This document shows, one piece after another, positions 1 through 10,300 of a stretch of 27,211 bases of DNA. The translations under genes were made by a program, and so were the position numbers. Origin of the DNA: JAEUIE01 sp035430005 (GTDB lineage Bacteria > Planctomycetota > Planctomycetia > Gemmatales > HRBIN36); contig DAOMFV010000069.1 of the NCBI GenBank assembly GCA_035430005.1, positions 1 to 27,211 on the forward strand. Reading direction: 5' to 3'. Below the pieces are notes generated by a model. The model searched no databases. It worked only from the letters and a program-made list of their open reading frames with translations, and was not told the DNA's origin. How positions within the stretch are numbered: position 1 is the first letter of the stretch; every line of letters begins with the position of its first letter.

Positions 1-10
1 GGCCGGGCGA

Positions 11-1828
11 CTACCCGCAGAACACCAGCACCAGCACCTGCATGCCGACGATGCTATCGCTTTGAGAGGGGGTGATGGTCAGGTACATCACCAGGGCCAG
101 GCTCCACCACACCAAGAGGAGATTCAGAATACATACGATAATGGGTTCGATCAGGTTCCAGAGGGATGACAACACCTGGGCACGCAACCAGTTGATCCAT
201 CTAACGATATCGAGGATGAAGGCAACGATTAGGCTGACCCAGAGCAGTGCTCTATCCAACTCGGCCAGGTTCGTATCCAGCCAGCCGAGCGGGCCCCACC
301 AGTAGGATGGGTTGAGGAACCTGTGGGGATACTCCATCGCAGCATGTACGAATTGAACGAAGCCCGGACCGGTGAATACATAGTGGAGCTGCTTGCGTGC
401 CTGTTCGCCCAGGGCCATACCTTCGCTATCGACAATATGCCAGAGGTACCAGAGGCCGAGGGCGGCAATGACAATGAAGCCGAGCAACGAAGGTATCCAG
501 ATCGTGGGGCGAAGCAACTTCGACCATGGCAGGAACCAGGCGGGCAGGATCAGCATGGCCAAGTAGATGGGAGGCTTGGTGATGACCACCAGGCAACACA
601 CCAGGAAGAGGGCGAGCCAACTGGCCTTCCTATTTACGAGTTGATGTCGCTTGAAGAGCAGAACAGCAAGCAACGTGCCGAGGTTGAGCACAGTGTCGGT
701 AGAGACCACCGTGCATTGTTGCATCACAAGGGGGAAGGAGAGGAAGGTGACAAGAGTCCATGAACCCAGCCCCCATCGCCAGAGGCAGAGAACGATTGCC
801 AGTAGTATGACCAGAGCGATGACTCGGCAGGTGTAGTAGAAGATCAGCGCTTCGTTCAGGGTGCGTACTGGCGGGAAGAGCAGGGAAACGAGGCCGACGA
901 TGGGGTAGCCCCAATGCTTGACGTAGCCGACGCCTGAATTCTCGGCTCGTTCGCGGGCTATTTCGGGCATGGCGTGAAGGTTGGCAGCATGGAAAGGAAC
1001 CTCTGATCTCCAGCGTGGCGACTCAGCATCAAGAATAACAGGCAAGCGATAGAGGATAGAACCTGGTTGGCCGTCGTTACGGAACAGAGAGACAGCTTGT
1101 TTCCAGTGTCGATTTTCATCAGCGCCCTGGAAGGGTGGCAGCAGCCAGATCATCAACACGCCATGCAGACCGAGTAAGAGAGTGCTGATGAAGGCTGGCT
1201 GGCAGCAGAGACGGCGAAGCAGTGCAAGGTGTTGAGCCAGCCAGGTGATGAACAGGGAAATGTTCAGGGCAAAGCAGGAGATGACAATCACTTGCCGCCA
1301 GGTGTGCCAAGCATCGGTAGACCGGCCGGCCAGGAACAGCTTTTCAACAGAGAAGCGAGTATCTTTGGGGATGAGGATGCGGAACTTCTCAGCAGGATCG
1401 GGTAGTTGCCAGGTAAGCTCTGTGACGTTTCCCTTGATGTCTATCAAGGGGCGCTCTGATTGGGAATGAATAATATCGTCATCAAAATAGGGGATGCGAT
1501 TGGAGGTGTATTGCAGGACCCATTGAGTTGCGTTGTTGCTGCTTACAGTCTTGATAGAGAGTTTGACGTACTCTACACCTGATCCATCTAACATCGCTTG
1601 ATGGAAATTCGGCCAGCCAACAATCTGCGCTGTTAATAACTTCGATGAGTCAAGGATAAGAGCCTCGGGTTTTGATACGGTGATCAAATGCTCTTTGACA
1701 TCTTGGCTCACCCAACTAATAGAGGGTTCAGGTAAAAACTGCCACGCAAACCATTGGGCCACCAGAACCACTCCCAGACAAAGCAGGGCGAAGTGTCGTT
1801 GATACCAGGGTTGGGGAGATTCCGTCAC
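11..1828 (-). CDS. DUF2142 family multi-pass membrane protein
   Basis: A 605-residue integral membrane protein. The sequence has one N-terminal hydrophobic helix (about residues 13-31), a hydrophilic extracytoplasmic stretch of about 140 residues, then some ten hydrophobic segments to the C-terminus. After the second and third helices lies PPFQGADENRHWKQAVSLF, which matches the PPF-x-x-x-DE-x-x-H motif of the DUF2142 family. Members of that family are glycosyltransferase-like (GT-C fold) membrane proteins often found near polysaccharide or cell-surface genes. The start is a GTG with no strong ribosome site; no better in-frame start was seen. The stop lies 10 bases from the window edge, so any downstream partner is outside the view. 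It is divergent from the flavoprotein at 1964. The family assignment rests on the motif and topology. The substrate is unknown. Confidence 0.8.
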   Translation of the reverse strand: MTESPQPWYQRHFALLCLGVVLVAQWFAWQFLPEPSISWVSQDVKEHLITVSKPEALILDSSKLLTAQIVGWPNFHQAMLDGSGVEYVKLSIKTVSSNNATQWVLQYTSNRIPYFDDDIIHSQSERPLIDIKGNVTELTWQLPDPAEKFRILIPKDTRFSVEKLFLAGRSTDAWHTWRQVIVISCFALNISLFITWLAQHLALLRRLCCQPAFISTLLLGLHGVLMIWLLPPFQGADENRHWKQAVSLFRNDGQPGSILYRLPVILDAESPRWRSEVPFHAANLHAMPEIARERAENSGVGYVKHWGYPIVGLVSLLFPPVRTLNEALIFYYTCRVIALVILLAIVLCLWRWGLGSWTLVTFLSFPLVMQQCTVVSTDTVLNLGTLLAVLLFKRHQLVNRKASWLALFLVCCLVVITKPPIYLAMLILPAWFLPWSKLLRPTIWIPSLLGFIVIAALGLWYLWHIVDSEGMALGEQARKQLHYVFTGPGFVQFVHAAMEYPHRFLNPSYWWGPLGWLDTNLAELDRALLWVSLIVAFILDIVRWINWLRAQVLSSLWNLIEPIIVCILNLLLVWWSLALVMYLTITPSQSDSIVGMQVLVLVFCG

Positions 1829-1914
1829 GGTAATGCCAGTCAGGATGATCGGTTCGTAGTGCTTATGCTACGATGAGTTGATGCAGAAGCATCATGAAGA
1901 AAAGGGTTATGGTT

Positions 1915-1945
1915 CCGCCGACGGCTCGGCAGGAGCCTCGCCCTC
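1915..1945 (+). repeat. Dispersed GC-rich element, copy A
   Basis: A GC-rich block whose core CGGCTCGGCAGGAG (1922-1935) recurs with 13 of 14 identities at 20287-20300, in both cases 20-30 bases upstream of a start codon. It contains a small hairpin, GGCTC (1923-1927) with GAGCC (1933-1937). It looks like a dispersed genomic repeat rather than a gene-specific site. Confidence 0.5.
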
Positions 1946-1963
1946 ACTAGTAGAACAAAGCGA

Positions 1964-3232
1964 ATGTCTTCAGACTGGGATGTGATCATCGTAGGCGCAG
2001 GTGCGGCGGGGCTGATGTCGGCGACCCGGGCGGCTGAAGGGGGGCTGCGTACCTTATTATTGGAAAAGGCCCCGAAGCCGGGTGTGAAGATACTCATGTC
2101 GGGCGGCACCCGGTGCAATTTGACCCATGCTACTGATCGTAAGGGAATCCTCTCGGTGTTTGAGAAGCAGCAGGCGAACTTTCTGCAATCGGCGCTAGCT
2201 GCTTTTGGGCCGAGCGATCTGACAGCCTATGTCGAAGCGGAAGGGATTGAACTGAAGACTGAGTCGACGGGGAAGATCTTCCCAGCCAGCGATAGTGCGG
2301 TCGATATTCAGCAGGCCTTTGTCTATCGGCTGATGCGAAGTGGGGCGCAGTTGCAATTGCGTGAAGCGGTGCAGGGATTAGAAAGGGATAATGCATCGGG
2401 CCAATGGACGGTTCACACGCCAACCCGGCGGCTGACCACTGATCGATTGATGGTGACGACTGGTGGGCAATCGTACCCTGGCTGCGGCACTACCGGCGAT
2501 GCTTATCGCTGGATGGCGGAACTGGGGCATGCCATTGTCCCGCCCCGCCCTGCCCTGGTGCCGTTGACCTGGCAGGTACCTTGGGCCAATGCTCTGGCCG
2601 GCATCACCATACCCGATGCCGATGTGGCGGTGATCGATCTCTCCAAGCCGGCCGGCAAGCAACAGGTGTTGCATCGGTCGCAGTCTTCATTTCTGTTCAC
2701 CCACATCGGCGGTTCCGGTCCGGCGGTGCTGAATGTGAGCAAGGCCTATACCGCGCATCCGCAGCCAGATCAACTGAGGCTACGCTGCGACTGGTTGTCC
2801 GGTGTCAGTGAAGCTGAGCTGACGACGTGGTTGCTCGACCAGACCACCGAGAATGGCAAACGCCAGGTAGCTACGATACTGGGGCAACGGCTTCCTCATC
2901 GATTGGTGGAAGCGATCATGAACGTGGCTAAGGTAGCGGCAGATCGCAAACTGTCGGAGTTCAGCAAAGCGGAACGAACAAACGTCATCAAAGGTATCAA
3001 ACAGGCCGAACTTCCTATTCATGGAACGACTGGGTTTCCGAAGGCAGAAGTGACAGCCGGGGGTGTCAGTTTGAAGGAGGTCGATTCCAGCACGTTACGC
3101 AGCAAGATCATTCCCAACCTCTGGCTGGCTGGCGAAGTGCTCGATATCGATGGACCCATCGGCGGGTACAACTTTCAGGCGGCGTTCAGTACTGGATGGC
3201 TGGCGGGGACAAGCCTCTGCGGGGAGCGATAA
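1964..3232 (+). CDS. HI0933/BaiN-type NAD(P)/FAD-dependent oxidoreductase
   Basis: A 422-residue flavoprotein. The N-terminus, VIIVGAGAAGLMSATRAAEGG (residues 8-28), is a dinucleotide-binding GxGxxG Rossmann motif. It is followed by LLLEKAPKPGVKILMSGGTRCN, the signature of the HI0933/YhiN/BaiN family. The C-terminal NLWLAGEVLDIDGPIGGYNFQAAFSTG is the family's second FAD-contacting motif. Length matches the usual 390-430 residues. Some members of the family reduce steroid or bile-acid intermediates or disulfides, but most have no known substrate, so no specific reaction is assigned. The ATG start gives the full Rossmann strand; the ribosome site is weak. The stop codon is followed after 5 bases by the ATP-grasp gene, suggesting co-transcription. 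Confidence 0.9.
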   Translation: MSSDWDVIIVGAGAAGLMSATRAAEGGLRTLLLEKAPKPGVKILMSGGTRCNLTHATDRKGILSVFEKQQANFLQSALAAFGPSDLTAYVEAEGIELKTESTGKIFPASDSAVDIQQAFVYRLMRSGAQLQLREAVQGLERDNASGQWTVHTPTRRLTTDRLMVTTGGQSYPGCGTTGDAYRWMAELGHAIVPPRPALVPLTWQVPWANALAGITIPDADVAVIDLSKPAGKQQVLHRSQSSFLFTHIGGSGPAVLNVSKAYTAHPQPDQLRLRCDWLSGVSEAELTTWLLDQTTENGKRQVATILGQRLPHRLVEAIMNVAKVAADRKLSEFSKAERTNVIKGIKQAELPIHGTTGFPKAEVTAGGVSLKEVDSSTLRSKIIPNLWLAGEVLDIDGPIGGYNFQAAFSTGWLAGTSLCGER

Positions 3233-3237
3233 GTGCG

Positions 3238-4152
3238 ATGCGACTCTTCCTCTACGAATATGCCACTGCTCAGCCGACGTCGGTGCCATTGCCCGTCTCG
3301 GTGCGCCGTGAAGGCCGGGCAATGTTTGAAGCGGTCGTCGAGGACGCCGGAAAACTCGAACCTGATATCGAGGTTCTTACCCTTCCCCTCACTCAGGACT
3401 CAGCACTCAGCACTCAGGACTTTTTTGGCCAGTCCGACTACGCCCTGATCATCGCCCCCGAGTTCGACGGCATCTTGGAACGATTGGCCCGCGAAGCACA
3501 CAAAGCAGGGTGTAAACTTCTGGGTCCGTTGCCGGAAGCGGTTCGGTTGACCGCTGACAAGTGGGAACTGTACCAGCACTGGAAGCGGTTGAGGGTGCCG
3601 ACGCCTGAAACCTGGTTGCCACCACAGTTGCCCACTGAAGCGGAAAGATATGTAAAGAAACACCGGTATGGAGCTGGCTCGTTGGGGTTGGGTTGGTGGC
3701 AACTAGGGGAGGAGTTAGGTGATCAACACTTAGTGCAGCGGTATGTCCCTGGCGTTCCGGTGAGTGTGGCGTTGTTGATCTCACCATCAGGGAAGATCAT
3801 CCTTCTACTGCCGGCTTATCAGCTCATAAGTGACGATGGAAAGTTCAGCTACCAGGGCGGTTCATTCATCACAGAGCAGCAACTCCGTATGCGTGTTCTT
3901 GAACTGGCGGTAACAGCCGTGAAGGGTATACCTGGTCTGCAAGGATATGTGGGTATCGATGCCATGCTCGGGAGCAAGGAAAATGGCTCCGAAGACGTGG
4001 TGCTGGAGATCAATCCCCGGTTGACGACGAGCTATCTGGGTTTGCGACAGACAACCACCACAAACCTGCTCAAGTGCATGATCGAGGTAGTGACCTGTGA
4101 CACGGTAGTTCCCATAAGTTGGATCCCGGCAGGGATAATGTGGACTAGCTAA
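3238..4152 (+). CDS. ATP-grasp ligase, MfnD (tyramine-glutamate ligase)-like
   Basis: A 304-residue ATP-grasp protein. I chose ATG 3238 over the in-frame ATG at 3196, because it gives the normal start MRLFLYEYATA, avoids overlap with the flavoprotein, and has GGGGAG (3221-3226) about 11 bases upstream. The N-terminal third is a Rossmann-like domain. TADKWELYQHWKRLRVPTPETW opens the ATP-grasp fold, LVQRYVPGVPVSVALL lies in the middle, and EINPRLTTSYLGLRQ (E257, N259) supplies the Mg-ATP acidic and Asn ligands. The EINPRLTTSY-GLR form resembles MfnD, the methanofuran-pathway tyramine:glutamate ligase, and related ATP-grasp genes occur in bacterial tetrahydromethanopterin C1-transfer gene sets, including those of planctomycetes. 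That pathway role is inference; no other C1 gene is visible here. Residues 52-61 are encoded by a tandem 7-bp repeat. Confidence 0.75.
   Translation: MRLFLYEYATAQPTSVPLPVSVRREGRAMFEAVVEDAGKLEPDIEVLTLPLTQDSALSTQDFFGQSDYALIIAPEFDGILERLAREAHKAGCKLLGPLPEAVRLTADKWELYQHWKRLRVPTPETWLPPQLPTEAERYVKKHRYGAGSLGLGWWQLGEELGDQHLVQRYVPGVPVSVALLISPSGKIILLLPAYQLISDDGKFSYQGGSFITEQQLRMRVLELAVTAVKGIPGLQGYVGIDAMLGSKENGSEDVVLEINPRLTTSYLGLRQTTTTNLLKCMIEVVTCDTVVPISWIPAGIMWTS
3391..3418 (+). repeat. Tandem heptamer (ACTCAGS)x4 inside the ATP-grasp coding region
   Basis: Four uninterrupted heptamers, ACTCAGG, ACTCAGC, ACTCAGC and ACTCAGG, lie within the coding sequence and encode roughly TQDSALSTQD. Because the unit is 7 bp, loss or gain of one copy would shift the reading frame. 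Confidence 0.9.
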
Positions 4153-4218
4153 GTCAAGCCCTAACGATTGTAACGGCAGTACTATTTGAGGAGTCAGACT
4201 AGAATTATGATTAAAACG

Positions 4219-4246
4219 TTGACATAGAGCCGTCAAAGTTTACGCT
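4219..4246 (+). promoter_or_regulatory. Putative housekeeping promoter of the M36 peptidase gene
   Basis: A perfect -35 hexamer TTGACA (4219-4224) is followed after 16 bases by a weak -10, TACGCT (4241-4246). It is preceded by an AT-rich run. A start near 4253 would give a leader of about 60 bases. The -10 is poor, so confidence is moderate. Confidence 0.4.
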
Positions 4247-4312
4247 AGTACCCTAGTCAGCAGTATCCTCATATTTTGAACCATCCTCGCTCATCACCTT
4301 CGGAGTCTCCCC

Positions 4313-7300
4313 ATGTTCGGCCTGCGCAATCGACGGAAGATCAAGAACAGCCCAGTGAAGACGTTGAGCCGGCGATGGAAGCCGTTGATGGAGATTTTGG
4401 AGGACAGAGTAGTTCCTGCCTTTTACCTCTCGACAACCCAGTACCTTACCAACCCAACAGGTTTACTCACTGGGCCGACCAACGGAACCCCTCTGAACAT
4501 CGCTCTGGGTTACATGCGGAGCCATGCGCATGACCTTGGCTTGACTGCGCAAGACGTGGCCAATCCGATCGTCACCAGCCAGTACACTGACACTGACACC
4601 GGCTTCACACATATCTACATGAGCGAACAGGCCAATGGGCTGGAGGTAGCGAATGCCGACCTGAGCGTCACGATCGCCGCAAATGGTTCGATCATCAGCT
4701 TCGGTCATTCGTTCATACACGATGTGGCCAGCCTCGCCGGTACCGGGCCCATCAATGCCATCAACGCTACCCAAGCTGTGATGCTCGCGGCAAGTGGCCT
4801 TGGTCTCAACTCTGGGACCATCACCGTCGTGAGCGGGCCCTCGGGATCAACACAAACCACCATCCTGAGTGCCTCTAGTGTGTCTCTGGACAACATCACT
4901 GCCAAGCTCCATTATGTTCCAACGGATCAGAACAGCGTTTCCCTGGCCTGGGACTTGATCATCCGGACCCCCAATGGGAACAACTGGTTTGACATGAGCG
5001 TAGCTGCCAACGGCATCGGAGAAGTGAACACGGGCGACCTCGTCTACCTTAACGACTGGATCGACCACTCCTCCTACAACGTCATCGCGCTTCCCAACGA
5101 GAGTCCGCAAGATGGCGGTTTCTCCATCCAGAACAATCCGGAAAACGGCACTGCCTCCCCCTTCGGTTGGCACGACACCAATGGCGTTGCAGGTCCCGAA
5201 TTCACCGATACGCGAGGGAACAACGTCGATGCACACCTAGATCGTAACGATAACAACGTGCCAGACGCTGACGAGGGTGGCGGCGCTCGACCCGATGGCG
5301 GCGCGTCCCTGAACTTCAGCGGGTTCACCTTTGACCCGACTACGGCTCCAACGACGACCCAAAACCAGAACATCGCCCAGGTGAACCTGTTCTACATGAA
5401 CAACATCGCGCACGACATCCATTACCAATACGGCTTTACCGAGGCTGCAGGCAACTTCCAGGTCAACGACTACGGTAGGGGTGGGGTTGGTGGCGACGCT
5501 GTGCAGGCCGACGCCCAAGACGGTGGCGGCATCAACAACGCCAATTTCGGCACCCCGCCAGACGGCACCGCCCCGCGCATGCAGATGTATTTGTTCAACA
5601 AAACGAACCCGCAACGCGACGGTGATCTGGACAATAGTGTCATCATCCACGAGTACGGCCATGGCGTCTCCAACCGCCTGACCGGCGGCCCGGCCAACTC
5701 TAACGCTCTGGACGCCACACAAAGCGGGGGCATGGGTGAGGGTTGGAGCGATTTCTATGCGCAGATGTTCTTACAGCGGTCAACGGACACGCAGAACGGC
5801 GGCTACGGCATCGGCACCTACGTGCTCGGACAACCCAATAATGGCAAGGGCATCCGTCGCTTCCAATACAGTTGGAACACGATTACTGATCCGCTGACGT
5901 TTGACGCCTACGGCACCAGCGGAACCAGCTACAACGGCATCAACCGAAGTAATGAGGTTCACAACAGTGGAGAACTATGGAACACGGCCCTATGGGATAT
6001 GAACTGGCTCCTCATCAACAAGTATGGGTACGACTCCAACCTGTACACGGGTTGGACGGCAGCAGCCGGTCCCGGCCATGCTGGCAACAAGCTGGCCTTG
6101 CGGCTGGTGATGGACGCGATGAAACTTCAGCCCGCCAACCCGTCCTTCATAGACTCTCGCAATGCCATCATCGCCGCCGATAATGCCCTCAACGGCGGTG
6201 CCGACGTCAACTTAATCTGGACCGCGTTCTCGCGCCGCGGGCTGGGAGTGAATGCCTCTACCGCCAGCGCCAATTCCAACTCGCTCACGGTGGATTACTC
6301 CGCTCCCGGGTTTGTTCTATCGAATGGTGTGCTGACCATTTCCGGTGATCAGAATGCTGCCAACCAGAACGACACGATACGCCTGATCCGCGACCCCAAC
6401 AACTCCGGTGATCTACTCGTCTTCGTCAACAACCCCGCGGCAAACCCGAACTCCCCGGACTATCGTGTGGACTTGGCCCTCGTTACACAGATCAATGTCA
6501 ACGGATTAGGCGGCAACGATTCGTTAAACATTGACGAATCGAACGGTGTTGTGAATGTACCTATTACATACAACGGTGGTTCCCCTGCGTTTCCAACAAC
6601 TGGGGGTGATTCGCTTTTGGTCAATGGCAATTCCTTTACCAACCTCGTTTACAACGCAACGGGAATTGGAGCGGGCAACATCAATCTTGATGGCAATCTC
6701 ATCACCTTCACGAGTTTAGAGCCAGTTACTGTCACTTCCGCTCTTGGCAATGTCACTATCAACCTCACTGATGCCGCTGCCCACACCATCACCCTCGGCG
6801 ATGACGGCACGCCGGGCAACAATCTCAGCAAAGTGACGATTGACGCAGGCATCGAAAGCATGACTTTCACCAACCCGACCAATACTCTGGCGTTCGCCGG
6901 CAATAATAACAACAACATAGTTATCCTTAATGCCCTGGATACTGCCTCGCTGACACCGAATATCAATCTTGTCGGCGGCACTGCCAACGATGAATTCCGA
7001 ATCACATCGTTGCGGAACGGGCAGAGCGTGAATGTATTAGCAAACAGCGGTACGGATCACACGGTGATTGGCGGCAGTTCGCTGGCTACCTTCAACACCG
7101 GTTCAGCGGCAGCCAATCTGGCGAACATCCTGGGCACCGTCAATGTGTTGTCCAATTCGGCGAGCACCGTCCACATCGACGACAGTGGCTTCGCCGGCGG
7201 ACGTACCATCACATCCGACGACATTCCTTCGATGCCGTTCTTCTTCTCTCAAGGCGTACATACCACCGTCAACGGTTTGACCACAGCGATTAACGTAAAC

Positions 7301-10300
7301 AATGGGGCCAGGGAAGTTCAGACCGCCGGCGGTACAGGCAATGATACCTTCCGTATCAACACTACGCTGGTCTCGAACTACAGTGCCGGGACGACGGAAT
7401 CTTTCTACGGCAACGACGGCAACGACAACTTCTTCGTTCGCCCCAGCACCGCAGCCGGCATCTATGTGTATGGTGGCTCGCCGTCGGTGGGCGACCCTGG
7501 TGTGCCTCCTAACGGCGACCGCCTGGTCGTTTACGCTTACGGCGCCACGGTGAACCCGCTATTCAGTCCAGATGGCTTCGTATCAGCTCCTGGCTTTTCT
7601 CCGGTTTTCTTCAACAACATTGAGTTCGTCTCGGTTCCAGACCGCTTCGAGATCAACGATACGCCTTCCCAGGCGACCTTCCTGGGTTCTGATCCCTTCG
7701 TGACACTGCGTGACCTCAGCATTCACTCGGTGGATGATCCTTCCACACCGAACGTCAACGAAGCTGATATCGATTACTTCCGCTACGTGGCCCACGATAC
7801 CGGCTACCTGACGATCAATGTTCAATACCTGAGCATTGCGGGTGGGCAGATGGTCGTGGAAGTCTATCGTCCCACCAGTCTGGCTAATCTTTCGGGACCG
7901 AATGTTCCCGGTGCTCCGTTCAATAATTCCGCCAACTACATCACCTCGGTTCCTGGTGCAGTCGGATCCATTGACGGCACGACACTCAACATTCCGGTGG
8001 TGAAGGGCCAAATCTATTACATCAAGGTTCGCGGCAACAACCAGCAGCAGGATGCAGGCAACTACAATCTCGAAATCGAGAATTTCGCCGCCGCTGTGCC
8101 GACTGTGGTCAACCTGCCTGCCAACCTGCCTGGCAGCGCCATTGGCACCAACGACAACGATACCGGCCGCAGCAATACCGACGGTATCACCAACAACTCA
8201 ACTCCCTACTTCATCATTCAGGCCGATTTGCGTGACCTGGCCAATGCCGGTGTAACCATGCTGACTGCCGCCCAGGCGAACGCAGGTCAGACGGCCGGGG
8301 CTTCGGTGCAGGTCTATGTTCGCACCTTTGCCGGCGTGCCGATCACCAGCTTCTTTGCTGACCCGGTGGCAGGTTCGAACAATACCCTCTGGAGCGTTCG
8401 GACAACCACGCTGCCCGACGGCAACTATCAGATTACCGCCTCCACGGTGATCTTCGATAACAACTCGCTGAATGGGTTGGCTGCTGAAGTGAAACGAAGT
8501 GGCGTGACGCAGTTTGGTTCGCCTCCCTTGAACTTCACGATTGATACCGTGGCGCCGTCCTCGCCTTCGTTCGTCCTGAATCCACTCGATGACACGGGCA
8601 TTCCCGGACAGCCGAATACCTATGTGGACCGGATTACCAAGAACCCCGGTGCCAATTTCACTGGCACTGCGGAGGCTGCTGCCTGGATGCAGTTCTATGC
8701 CCAGGATCGTAACGCTATTCCGCAGTTTGGCGGCACGGCGTTCGCCAACGCTTTCGGTCAGTACTTCATCGATCCGACCTTTAGCCTGAACGATCCTACC
8801 TTCTTCGATCAGGATGGCGAACGGCTGTTGTTCTCCACGGCGACCGATGTAGCGGGTAATGTTTCCGCTCCACAAACACTGTTGATCTTCCTCGATACCC
8901 GCGGGCCACAAGTGGCCGGCGTGACGTATCGATACGATCTCAACGGTAATCCAGTCGTAATCGATCTGCTGAACCAGACGATTGACGGCCAGAAGGTTTC
9001 CTTGCCTCAGATCAACTACATTGATGTGACGCTCTTCGATCAGCCTGACCGGACGGATAACTTTATTTATCCGGCAGCCAACGAGTTGCTGGCGACAACG
9101 CCCGGCAACTACGCCATCATCGGCAAGCGTACCGGGAATCAGACGATCGACCACGTGGAGGTTCTGGAAGACGACACCCTTTCGGGTGGTCCGGGCCTGA
9201 CAACCTACCGCCTGTTCCTGGTCAAGCCGCTGCCCGACGATAAGTTCACATTCAAGGTGTTTGATCGCATTCAGGATCAAGCCGGAAACGCTCTTGATGG
9301 TGATTTCCAGCCGCCCACCTTACCCAGTGGCGATGGTGTCCCTGGCGATACCTTTGTGGTTCAGTTCATCACGGTTGATTCCCGCGCTGAACTGGGCTTC
9401 TATGCCAACGGTTCTGCCAACATTGATCTGAACGGCGACTTCATTGTCAATCCCGGGGCCAACGTCGGCGACGATGCCATCATCCCCTACGCTCCGAACG
9501 GCGCTGCGGTCTTTTCCGGCCAGTTCTATGATCCCGTAGTGGGCACCGTAGACGGCTTCGACCGGCTTGGTACCTATGGCAAGCAGGGAACCAGGTATGT
9601 CTTCCGTCTGGACTTCAACAACGATGGTGACTTTAACGATCCAGGCGAGACCACCATCCAGACGAGCCTGCAGATTAATGGTCTGCCTATCGCCGGCAAC
9701 TGGGGCCCCAGTGCGGTTAATCTCGTGAATGGCCTCTTGACTGGCAGCAATGTGGGCGTCTTTGACGGCACGACCTGGTATCTTGATGCCAACGGCAACA
9801 ATATCATCGAAACCGCAGCTGCCGGTGATCGTGTTCTCAAGGGCAACATGAAGGGCCTGCCTTTCACGGGTGACTTTGACGGCGACGGTGCCACCGATCT
9901 GGGCACGTATCTCAACGGCGTGTTCTATCTGGATTTGTCGGTGAACGATCTGGGCGGGTTAGTGACAGGTTTCACGAACTACACCTTCCGGGCCACGCTG
10001 CCTCTACAAACCAGCGGCACCGCCTCGAAGCTGGCTCGCCCCGTCGCAGCCGACTTCGATGGTGACGGCATCACCGATATCGGCCTGTTCATCCCCAATC
10101 AGACGACTGTGCCGGCCGGCCAGGCCAACTGGTTCCTGATGAACTCCAATGGAACGCCTTGGGATATCGCTGTCCCCAGTGGCACGGTACGTGGGTTCAA
10201 GAACGCTGCCACCGGCTTCGGTAACGATATTGCTGCCACCTATGGCTCGGCGAAGGCGCTGCCTGTGGTCGGCAATTTCGATCCGAACGCGAACCTGAAG

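Noticed and set aside
3391..3418. Possible CRISPR-like repeat
   Set aside because: Units are only 7 bp, contiguous and without spacers, so this is a microsatellite-like tandem repeat.
8198..9280. A 360-codon open frame on the minus strand inside the M36 gene
   Set aside because: It lies wholly antisense to a well-supported coding region with clear domains. It has no recognisable family motif and reflects the codon bias of the sense strand.
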